The translations under genes were made by a program, and so were the position numbers. From assembly GCA_039714535.1 (NCBI GenBank), contig JBDLJC010000001.1, positions 1-64,000 of the forward strand: a DNA stretch of 64,000 nucleotides, given 5' to 3'. Position 1 is the first letter of the stretch. Each line of letters begins with the position of its first letter. A model generated the notes under the pieces. That model had not been told where the DNA came from. It saw only the letters and a program-made list of their open reading frames with translations, and did no database searches. Of the stretch, positions 10,171-17,136 are shown one piece after another. The stretch comes from JAGXFP01 sp039714535. Its GTDB lineage: Bacteria; Desulfobacterota; Desulfobulbia; Desulfobulbales; JAGXFP01.

Positions 10171-11298
10171 CTAATCGGTCTGATCTTTTTCAATGGCCTG
10201 GAAGAGGCGCATGAATTTGCGGTCAATATAGTCTTTGATTATAAAGGCCAGTCTGCCGCCGAAAGTAAGCCAGTACTTGTGCAGAACCCCGTCGCCGTTG
10301 CCCAGGTTAAAGATCAACAGATATGGGCCACCGGGATTGAATTCCTTAAGCTCCGTGCCTGCCAGTGCCGCCAGCAGATTGTGGTAGAGAATCTGATTCT
10401 GGCGGACCGCGTAGACCCCGACCTTATCCAGAGGTTGCTCCTCAAAATAAATACAATCGCCGCCGCCGAAGATCTCAGGATGCATTTCCGACTGGAGGTA
10501 GCGATTAACCAGAAGTCCCCCGTCCGGGCCGACTGGCAAGGCCGATTCGGAGAAGAGCGTCGAGGGGTGGACCCCGGTGGCCATGAAGATAAGATCGGCT
10601 TCATATCTCCGGCCATTCTCCATGTCGATGGTGGTGGCGTTGATTAAATTGGCATGGCCATCTTCGATGATCTCGATTCCCCGTCTGGTCAGAGAGTGTT
10701 TGACCAGTCTCCTAACCTTATCCGGAAATTTTTTCATAAATGAGGTTCCGGCGAAGATCCTTATCTTAGGTGGGTGGCCACCGGACTTTTCAACCAGTTG
10801 GACGATATTACCGGCAACTTCGGCCGAAGATGGTCCGCCGCCGATGATACCGATTTCGATCTGGCGTTTGCTGGTTAATTCCTGAATCTTCCGCTGGGCC
10901 TGGAGGAGTTTCTCAATTGGTTTCACCGCAAAAACATTATCCGAGTCTCCTGTGAAACCCTGATCAGTGACATAACTGCCGGCATTGCAGGATAAAACAT
11001 CGTAGGGGATTTGGTGGCCTGCCTTGGTAAGAACCATCTTTTCAAGCGGATCAATGCGCACCACCGAATCAAGGATGAAGCTGCCCCCCCGTTCCTCAAC
11101 AACCTTGCGGGTGTAAAAACGGATGTCATCAGGGGTATAGGTTTTGCTGAGCATCCCCGGACCCATGCCTGAATAATAATGATACTCGGAAGGGCCGATC
11201 ACCGTGACCGAGTAGCCCTTTTTAATGAAATTTTCAAGATTGGCGAGGGTTACCATGTGGGCATGACCGCCACCGATCAACACCAGTTTCTTTGCCAT
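10171..11298 (-). CDS. FAD-dependent pyridine nucleotide-disulfide oxidoreductase
   Basis: The product has 375 residues. Two dinucleotide-binding motifs are visible: IGGGHAHMVTLAN at residues 7-19 (FAD) and IGGGPSSAEVAGN near residue 155 (NAD(P)H), followed by FMATGVHPS. This order is that of NDH-2 / sulfide:quinone reductase-like enzymes. The GGGHAHV-type start resembles the family found fused in front of selenophosphate synthetase (SelD) in some bacteria, but no SelD part is present here. No redox-active CxxC is seen, so it is not a classic disulfide reductase. It is monocistronic and convergent with the acyl-CoA ligase. It may pass electrons from NAD(P)H or a sulfur species to quinone; substrate is unknown. 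Confidence 0.75.
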   Translation of the reverse strand: MAKKLVLIGGGHAHMVTLANLENFIKKGYSVTVIGPSEYHYYSGMGPGMLSKTYTPDDIRFYTRKVVEERGGSFILDSVVRIDPLEKMVLTKAGHQIPYDVLSCNAGSYVTDQGFTGDSDNVFAVKPIEKLLQAQRKIQELTSKRQIEIGIIGGGPSSAEVAGNIVQLVEKSGGHPPKIRIFAGTSFMKKFPDKVRRLVKHSLTRRGIEIIEDGHANLINATTIDMENGRRYEADLIFMATGVHPSTLFSESALPVGPDGGLLVNRYLQSEMHPEIFGGGDCIYFEEQPLDKVGVYAVRQNQILYHNLLAALAGTELKEFNPGGPYLLIFNLGNGDGVLHKYWLTFGGRLAFIIKDYIDRKFMRLFQAIEKDQTD

Positions 11299-11657
11299 TT
11301 GCGGACCTTATTTTCTTTCTATAGTCAGTTAGGAAGCAGCTTTTTTAGGGCTTTCTCCACCTTCTTGCCAAGGTGTTGCTGATAGAAAATTTCTCCAGAA
11401 TGTTATGGTTCTGAATCGTCTGGATTTTGTGCGTCTCCCGGCGCCGGTCAGGAGAAGGCACGAACATTCTTGCCTGTCCACGTCATTGTAGCAGAAAATA
11501 ATTGACGTTCGCAACTTATGCCAATGAGGTGAAACCCTACCCCAGAGTGTCGCGAAATTACGGGAAGACCCCTATTGATCATTGCAGGTGTTTGTGTGGT
11601 AAAGTGTGAGACAGTCCGGCGGTACGAAATGACATTATGATTAAGGAGAACCACGCT
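11299..11657 (+). other. Intergenic region, no gene seen
   Basis: This 359 bp stretch separates two divergent genes. I see no convincing protein-coding frame, RNA gene or strong promoter pair. The end carries the ribosome site AAGGAG (11643-11648) of the next gene. Confidence 0.6.
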
Positions 11658-12026
11658 ATGATACTCGAACATTTGCAGTTTGGTACATTTAGGGAAGTCG
11701 AGCCTAATATCATGGAAATCACCATAAAAGATGGTGTCGATCTTGACCGGGCCAAGCTGTCGGTGGTTGCTGTCGGTTTATGTGAAAAATACCAGAAAAA
11801 TCCCTATGCGATTTTGGCCAACAGAGAAAATGTTTATTTTCATTTTTATGAATCAATAGAAGTCTATGCCAATTTGATAAATCTCAAGGGCGTGGCGAAT
11901 CTGATTAATGTAAAAGAATCAGACACTAAAACGACAAGTGAAGATAAAAACCCCGGTAGAATTCGGACCTTCAGAAGCCGAAAAAAAGCTATTGCCTGGC
12001 TCCAGAAAACTTTGGCCGAAGCCTGA
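11658..12026 (+). CDS. Hypothetical protein, SpoIIAA/STAS-like fold suspected
   Basis: The product has 122 residues. The start at 11658 is chosen because AAGGAG lies ten bases upstream; an in-frame ATG at 11637 would place that site inside the gene. The sequence alternates strands and helices (MILEHLQFGTFREV, IMEITIKDG, AKLSVVAVGLCEKY, VANLINVKE) and ends with TFRSRKKAIAWLQKTLAE. The end resembles the tail of SpoIIAA-like/STAS-like cytoplasmic proteins, where FxSxEEAxxWL is common. This is a weak resemblance. It is monocistronic, with its own strong terminator 26 bp downstream. No catalytic motif is seen. Confidence 0.6.
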   Translation: MILEHLQFGTFREVEPNIMEITIKDGVDLDRAKLSVVAVGLCEKYQKNPYAILANRENVYFHFYESIEVYANLINLKGVANLINVKESDTKTTSEDKNPGRIRTFRSRKKAIAWLQKTLAEA

Positions 12027-12051
12027 ACGATTTTTAAATACTTGAGCAAGA

Positions 12052-12082
12052 AGCGGTTGGGGATTCCTCAACCGCTTTTTTT
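12052..12082 (+). terminator. Rho-independent terminator
   Basis: An 11-bp stem (AGCGGTTGGGG pairing with CCTCAACCGCT, one G-T pair) is followed by a run of seven T. It ends the transcript of the 11658-12026 gene. Confidence 0.85.
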
Positions 12083-12200
12083 ATCTGCAGCCGATGGCCA
12101 ATAATCAAGTAAGGTGTTTAGATGTCCTCCTGACTCTTGGGGATTCCCTTGTATCTCTGCGGGCCTGCGCCAAAACATATCAGATCACCGCACAGAGGTC

Positions 12201-12224
12201 ATGGTTCCGGGCTAACCATTTTTT
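12201..12224 (+). terminator. Terminator-like hairpin just upstream of TIM-like gene
   Basis: ATGGTT pairs with AACCAT across a 7-base loop and is followed by six T, ending 13 bp before the ATG at 12238. It could terminate upstream transcription or act as an attenuator. The stem is only 6 bp, so activity is uncertain. Confidence 0.4.
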
Positions 12225-12237
12225 ATCGGGATAATTT

Positions 12238-12933
12238 ATGAAAAGATATGTGTTGGCAAACTGGAAGTCCCATAAAACCCTGTCGGAAGCTATGGTTTGG
12301 CTTGAAAGATTTGGGCGGTTGTATAAGCCCCACCCGCAGGTTGAGGTGATTGTCGCCCCGGCAGCATTATATTTGCTGCCGCTGCACCAGAAATTGGTCC
12401 AGGAACAAAGTGGTCATCTGGCCTTGGCCATTCAGGATCTGTCGCCTTTCCCTCTCGGCTCTTATACCGGGGAGCTGGCCGCGGAGATGGTCCGGGAGCT
12501 GGTTGAGTATGCGATGCTCGGTCATTCGGAGCGGCGGCGTTATTTCCATGAAACAGATCTTGATGTTGCCAAAAAGATTCGCGAGGCGCGGGGGGCCAAT
12601 ATCAAGCCGATAGTCTGTGTCGACCTGCCCTATGCCAGATCGCAACTGGCCGCTCTAAGCGATGAGGATCTCGACGAACTGTTGATCGGCTATGGCCCGG
12701 TTGAAGCCGTTGGCATTAATTTGCCCCAGACTCCGGCCCGGATCCAGGCGGCGCTCGCGGAGATCAGAACCATCGCCCCGGATCGTCCGATCCTCTACGG
12801 CGGCTCAATCAACCAGGATAACGCTGGCGACTATCTGGATATTCCCGGGGTAGCTGGCCTGATGGTCGGCACGGCCAGCCTTGATCCAGAGGAGTTCGCC
12901 CGCATTTGTCAAATGGCCGCGTCAAGTGTTTAG
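12238..12933 (+). CDS. Triose-phosphate isomerase-like protein lacking catalytic Glu
   Basis: The product has 231 residues, the short size typical of archaeal-type TIM (about 220-230) rather than the 250 of bacterial TpiA. Conserved parts are NWK (Asn8, Lys10), GHSERR (His96), and the phosphate-binding YGGSI near residue 187 and GTAS near 211. The catalytic-base motif, normally YEPxxxIGTG, reads YGPVEAVGIN here: Gly153 stands where the essential Glu should be, and the following loop-6 residues (INLPQTP) also deviate. By established TIM mechanism this should remove or greatly reduce isomerase activity. It may be a moonlighting paralogue or bind another phosphate compound. A YwbE-like gene follows 98 bp downstream. 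It should be cytoplasmic. Confidence 0.8.
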   Translation: MKRYVLANWKSHKTLSEAMVWLERFGRLYKPHPQVEVIVAPAALYLLPLHQKLVQEQSGHLALAIQDLSPFPLGSYTGELAAEMVRELVEYAMLGHSERRRYFHETDLDVAKKIREARGANIKPIVCVDLPYARSQLAALSDEDLDELLIGYGPVEAVGINLPQTPARIQAALAEIRTIAPDRPILYGGSINQDNAGDYLDIPGVAGLMVGTASLDPEEFARICQMAASSV

Positions 12934-13031
12934 GAAAAATCAATTAGAAAGTGAAGTGAAGGGGGAAGATGAACACACACTCTCTTTCTCACTCAGCAAA
13001 TTATTCAAGGGTATTTAAATAGAGAACAATC

Positions 13032-13223
13032 ATGAATGGCATAAATCGAAAAGATATAAGGCCAGGCTTACGGGTTTCCATCGTCTTAAAAGAGGATCAG
13101 CGATCCGGGCAGCTCACCGAAGGGATCGTCAAAGACATCCTGACCAAATCTTCGACTCATCCCCATGGCATTAAAGTCCGCCTGGAAAGCGGCGTCGTCG
13201 GCCGAGTCAAAAAGATTGTCTAA
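13032..13223 (+). CDS. YwbE family protein (DUF2196)
   Basis: The product has 63 residues. The pattern GINRKDIRPGLRVSIVLKED, then GIVKDILTKSSTHPHGIKV and a GRVKKI end matches the small YwbE/DUF2196 family, which is made of basic single-domain proteins of about 60-70 residues. Function in the family is unknown; the fold is probably a small beta barrel. It lies downstream of the TIM-like gene on the same strand and converges on the DUF3179 gene, whose stop codon is only 12 bp away. The ribosome site is weak. Confidence 0.8.
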   Translation: MNGINRKDIRPGLRVSIVLKEDQRSGQLTEGIVKDILTKSSTHPHGIKVRLESGVVGRVKKIV

Positions 13224-13234
13224 AGTGGACAGAT

Positions 13235-14143
13235 CTATTTCACCCCATACACCTCTGTTCCCGGATTAAACGCCTGCCACGCAAACCAGTAAGCAAATAT
13301 ATGCTGCACCGGTTGGTTGTTGGCATCAAGTATATCCATAACTTCGCCATCATCATTCAACCTGATCCGGATTGAAACTCCATTTAGCTGATCTGTGATC
13401 GTGCCCTTTTTCTTTCGGAGCTCTGCCAACGGATAGGCCCTGGCCGTATCGCCAATCTCGATTCCCAGAACCCGGTCCTTGGGTGGCAGGTCTTGCCGGA
13501 CCTTGCCGACAGGAAACCAGATTGTCCCGACCCGGTAATAACCTTCATACGGGTCGGTGGCATAGTCCCGGACGTAGCCTGTATCGGTGGAGAGGACCAG
13601 GGTTTTGGGATTCTTCTTTCGCCAGGTCCGCCACTTGACCCGGTTTGAACTTACCTGGATAAGCTTCGTTCCCGCCATTTTCCCGGAGATCGCCTTGGAG
13701 AGCAGCTGTGACCAGAGGCTTTCCGTCTGATGATCGTAGAAGAGGACATTGCTCTTGTAGAGCCGCCCGGAAATGCCGAAGGTGTAAGTCTTGTCTTTTA
13801 TCTTTCTGGAGTAGACCACTCCGGTCTGGGTAAGCGGTCAGAACGTCACCGCGATGGGCAACCCTCCGACGGTGTCGTTCACCACTTCATGATGGTTTAA
13901 GATCTTTATCGGGTATGCCTTTGCCTCCTCGCCGATCTCTACCGCGATCACTTGGTCATTGGCCTTGAGGAAACCGGCTTCGTCGGCAGGAACGAACTTG
14001 GGTTGCAAAATGGCGGGGATGCCATCCTTGGGCGGACCGCCGGCGAGGATTTCGCCTTTGGGAATGATGGTGTAATCCAGGTTAAAACCGGTCAGCATTA
14101 GATAGCCGGAAATGAGAAGAAAAAATTCGATCATTTTGTTCAT
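13235..14143 (-). CDS. DUF3179 protein, candidate selenoprotein with in-frame UGA (Sec102)
   Basis: One continuous frame of 303 codons runs from the ATG at 14143 (ribosome site GAGG seven bases upstream) to the stop at 13235, interrupted only by TGA at 13838-13840. Before it are a probable signal peptide, HHEVVNDTVGG and PIAVTF; after it come PLTQTGVVY, TYTFGISGRLYKSN, DHQTESLWSQ and the C-terminal FAWQAFNPGTEVY. These are DUF3179 landmarks, and in that family VTF/VTY is normally followed by CPL, so the TGA sits exactly at the conserved Cys. A SECIS-like hairpin follows. The full product is 302 residues with no Cys anywhere else. Function of DUF3179 is not established; a redox role is suggested by the Sec. 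A nonsense mutation is the alternative. Confidence 0.75.
13808..13822 (-). promoter_or_regulatory. Putative bacterial SECIS hairpin (DUF3179 gene)
   Basis: On the coding strand GGAGT-GGTCT-ACTCC forms a perfect 5-bp stem with a GGUCU loop beginning 21 nt after the UGA. The loop is nearly that of the E. coli fdhF SECIS (AGGUCU), and its first two bases are G, as bacterial SECIS rules require. An alternative hairpin (AGACC-GGAGT-GGTCT) overlaps it. Confidence 0.65.
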
Positions 14144-14798
14144 ATCGCTACCTCACATTCATTTGCCTGTCTTGCTTAACAAAATAAGCATGAAAGGGTT
14201 CTAATTCCGGGGACATCTTCCTTCATGACGCGGATAGTGATACTTAACATCTACGATTGTGAACAGGCACCATAAATCAACAACCACGCTTAAAAAACGT
14301 GGTTGTTGATTCTAACAGAGGAAATCTGGTCCTCAGGGCTAGATCAGAGCCAAAAGGCTCTGCCTGCATAGGAATAAGTCCCTTTATAGTTTGCATTTAA
14401 TCCGGTTCTGGCGGCAATAAGCCAAATCCAGGCCCCTCTGGACCCGGATTTTTACTTAGGCCAATAATATGTGTTTTTCAGTTCTTGGCCCGCATATTTT
14501 ACAGGGGATCAAGGGGCAGACTTTATTTGTTGGTTTTCTGTCGATTTTGCAAGGAAAGGTAAAAAAGTTAAATAAAAATGGCCGCTGTTCCTCGTGGATA
14601 TTGGCCTTTTTTCTTGGGTGGTTTAAAGTGCCAGTGAAGTGTTACAGTATTTTTTGATTGGTTAAGATCTCTCCCCGTTCCTTCGCGATGATTCTTTTCA
14701 AACGGTAAGCAGTTCCTTGAGATGACAGACTGGGCTGGGTGTTTAAGTTTCCCGGTCAGCAAAGTTATCTGCAGGGGCTGATAAATTGGTGGTAAATA
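14144..14798 (+). other. Intergenic region with a cluster of hairpins
   Basis: No convincing protein gene is present between the DUF3179 and U32 genes. The first 25 bases hold the DUF3179 ribosome site. 14275-14455 holds three successive hairpins. The end holds the ribosome site (GGTGG) of the U32 gene. A 62-codon open frame at 14469-14657 lacks family features and a ribosome site and is not called. Confidence 0.5.
14275..14311. repeat. Perfect 14-bp inverted repeat
   Basis: AATCAACAACCACG and its exact complement CGTGGTTGTTGATT are separated by 9 bases. No T-run follows, so it is not an ordinary terminator. A second hairpin (CAGAGCC-AAAA-GGCTCTG, about 14345-14365) and a third (TCCAG/CTGGA, about 14428-14443, followed by TTTTTA) come soon after. 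The cluster may be a structured RNA leader or the remains of a small palindromic element. Confidence 0.6.
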
Positions 14799-16961
14799 TT
14801 GAAGAATAATTTGGCAAAACCCAACAAGATGGAGCTGCTGGCTCCGGCCGGGACTCTGGAAGTCTTTGAGGTGGCCGTTGCAGCCGGGGCTGATGCTATC
14901 TATATCGGGGCGCCGTTTTTTAATGCCCGGGAACTGGCCCGTCATTTTACCATGGCCGAGGTGGCGGCTATGATCAACTACGGTCATCGGCACGGGGTCA
15001 AGGTCTATCTGGCCATGAACAGCCTGGTCAAAGAAAATGAAATCGCCCAGGCGGTAGAGACCTTGGCCGTTCTTGAAAAACTGGCGCCGGATGGTTTGAT
15101 TATCCAGGATCTCGGCCTCTATTATCTGCTGCAGAACTTTTTCCCGAAAATGAGAATCCACGCCAGTACCCTGATGGCTGCCCATAATTCTCCAGCGGTC
15201 AACAAGCTGGCGGCCATGGGCTATAACCGGGTGGTATTGCCGCGGGAGATGACTATTAAGGAGATCGAACAGATCTCGACCGCAACCAATGTCGAACTTG
15301 AGGTCTTCGTCCATGGCGCCATGTGTTTCAGTTATTCCGGTCTTTGTCTGTTCAGCAGCTTCCAGGGCGGCCGCAGCAGTTTGCGGGGGCGGTGCGTGCA
15401 ACCGTGTCGCCGTCGTTACACCTGGACGGGCCGTGGCAAGGGCTTGAGCTCCGGTTATTTTTTCTCGATGAACGATCTTGAGGGTATTGGTTTACTGCCC
15501 GAACTGGCCAAGGCTGGAGTTACATCCCTGAAGATTGAGGGGCGGATGCGGAGTCCCAGCTATGTCGGTAATGTGGTTAAGGCCTACCGGACGGTTCTGG
15601 ATGCGGTTCCGGGTGACAGGGCTGCCCTCGGCGCGGCTCATCAATTATTGGATACGGCCATGGGCCGGAAGGCGACTCGGGGCTATTTCCCCGGGAGCAG
15701 GCCCACCGATGTCCTGGCCCCCCAGCATTCCGGCAATATCGGCACCTTCCTGGGCAAGGTCAAATCGGGCCGGGGCACCATGGCGACCATCAAGGTTAAT
15801 GCGCCCATCGGTGTTGGTGATCGGTTGCGGCTGCATCTGGAGAAAACCGGCGAACGGCAGGCCTTTTCCCTGAAGAAGATCAAGGTTGGCGGCAAATTTG
15901 TCGAGCTGACCAGCAAGGGGGCCATGGTTGCCCTGGAGCTGCCGGTGCAGGCGCGGGACGGTGATACGATCTATAAAGTTGATTCGGCCGCTAATCGTGG
16001 CAAAGCAACAGGCCGCAGGATCAGCCCCGAACGTTTTGCCGGTAAGCTGCAGAAGCTTGCCACCGGTGAACGGGTCCGGAAGATAATGGTGAAACTTTCC
16101 CGAGGGGCGCAGCTAGGCGGTGCGGCTGATCGTTTACCGCCGAGGCCAATCACCAAAAAAGGTGATAAAAAAAGGGTGCGGGCTGTCCAGTTGCCGCTGC
16201 CCCTCTGGTTCAGGTCCGATGACCCCTTTATTTTGAGTCAGCGCTTTCCAGTTTTGCCGGAAAGGATTGTGCTTAATTTGAGCGGGGAGGCCTTTAACCG
16301 CTTTTTGCGGATGAAAAGATCCGGCCCCCTGTTTCGCCGAATTATCTGGGCTCTGCCGTTTGTTGTCGATGAGGATAAGTTGTCTTTTTTCCGGGAGAGA
16401 ATCGCCAAATTGGTCGAACTTGGTTTCAGGGAATGGCAGATTGGTCATTTCAGTCAGGTAGCCTTTTTTGAGGGGTTGGGCTGCCGATTGTCCGGTGATT
16501 ATACCTTGAATATCCTCAATAATCTTTCGGCGTATGTTCTGGCAGACCATGGGGTGCAGGCTGGGCTTATCTCAATAGAAAATGATCGGGACAATCTTGG
16601 CAAGATCTGCCGGGCAGGCGGTGGTTTCCGGCGGGGGATGACGGTCTACGGTTATCCGGCCCTCTTTACCTCAAGATACAGTGGGCCGCCAATGCAGTAT
16701 GACCGGGTCTTTAAAAGCCCCAAGGGCGAAAGTTTTGTTTTGCGGCAGGCATGGGGCTACACCAGGGCCTTGCCGCTTCAACCCTTTTCCTTGCTGGCTG
16801 ACCTGGCCGATCTGGCCAAACTCGGTCTTGATTACGGGCTTGTTGATCTGAGTGGCCAGCCTCTGACCAGGCGGATTGTTGAAGATGTTTTTCGGCAGGT
16901 TTCGGGCCAGGCCAAAGGGGTAAGGTTGTCGGGGTTTAATTTTTATCACACCCTGAGTTGA
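14799..16961 (+). CDS. Peptidase U32 family protein
   Basis: The product has 720 residues. The N-terminal half has U32 hallmarks: LLAPAGTLEVFEVAVAAGADAIYIG-like opening motif, and the signature EVFVHGAMCFSYSGLC around residue 170, followed by GRCVQPCRRRY. C-terminal of this lies the extra region seen in long collagenase-like U32 proteins (DUF3656 type). Members of the family act in tRNA or 23S rRNA hydroxylation (TrhP/RlhA) or as proteases, with Cys residues that may hold an iron-sulfur cluster. The TTG at 14799 is preferred as start because GGTGG precedes it at proper distance; an ATG ten codons later is possible. It should be cytoplasmic. The exact substrate cannot be told from the sequence. 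Confidence 0.85.
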   Translation: MKNNLAKPNKMELLAPAGTLEVFEVAVAAGADAIYIGAPFFNARELARHFTMAEVAAMINYGHRHGVKVYLAMNSLVKENEIAQAVETLAVLEKLAPDGLIIQDLGLYYLLQNFFPKMRIHASTLMAAHNSPAVNKLAAMGYNRVVLPREMTIKEIEQISTATNVELEVFVHGAMCFSYSGLCLFSSFQGGRSSLRGRCVQPCRRRYTWTGRGKGLSSGYFFSMNDLEGIGLLPELAKAGVTSLKIEGRMRSPSYVGNVVKAYRTVLDAVPGDRAALGAAHQLLDTAMGRKATRGYFPGSRPTDVLAPQHSGNIGTFLGKVKSGRGTMATIKVNAPIGVGDRLRLHLEKTGERQAFSLKKIKVGGKFVELTSKGAMVALELPVQARDGDTIYKVDSAANRGKATGRRISPERFAGKLQKLATGERVRKIMVKLSRGAQLGGAADRLPPRPITKKGDKKRVRAVQLPLPLWFRSDDPFILSQRFPVLPERIVLNLSGEAFNRFLRMKRSGPLFRRIIWALPFVVDEDKLSFFRERIAKLVELGFREWQIGHFSQVAFFEGLGCRLSGDYTLNILNNLSAYVLADHGVQAGLISIENDRDNLGKICRAGGGFRRGMTVYGYPALFTSRYSGPPMQYDRVFKSPKGESFVLRQAWGYTRALPLQPFSLLADLADLAKLGLDYGLVDLSGQPLTRRIVEDVFRQVSGQAKGVRLSGFNFYHTLS

Positions 16962-17136
16962 GTGAGGGGCTGGTGCATAATAATTACGCGAGAGGATGAG
17001 TTTGGGAAATTAGGATAGATTTTCATACCGAAAACTCTTAAATATGGTAGGATTTCCGCTGGTTAAAAGTAATGCAAGTGATCACGAGGCTCCCTGTCTT
17101 CGTGGGAAATTAATAGTTTGATCGTATAGGCTGGTT

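Noticed and set aside
13235..14143. Pseudogene from a nonsense mutation instead of a selenoprotein
   Set aside because: The frame is intact on both sides, the stop is TGA exactly at the conserved Cys, a SECIS-like hairpin follows, and a second such gene is present. It remains the main alternative.
14275..14460. CRISPR or insertion sequence
   Set aside because: Only single palindromes are present; there are no regularly spaced repeats and no transposase gene.
14568..15401. Long minus-strand open frame of 277 codons antisense to the U32 gene
   Set aside because: It lies opposite the coding strand of a clear family member and has no recognisable motif or ribosome site; it is a GC-rich shadow.
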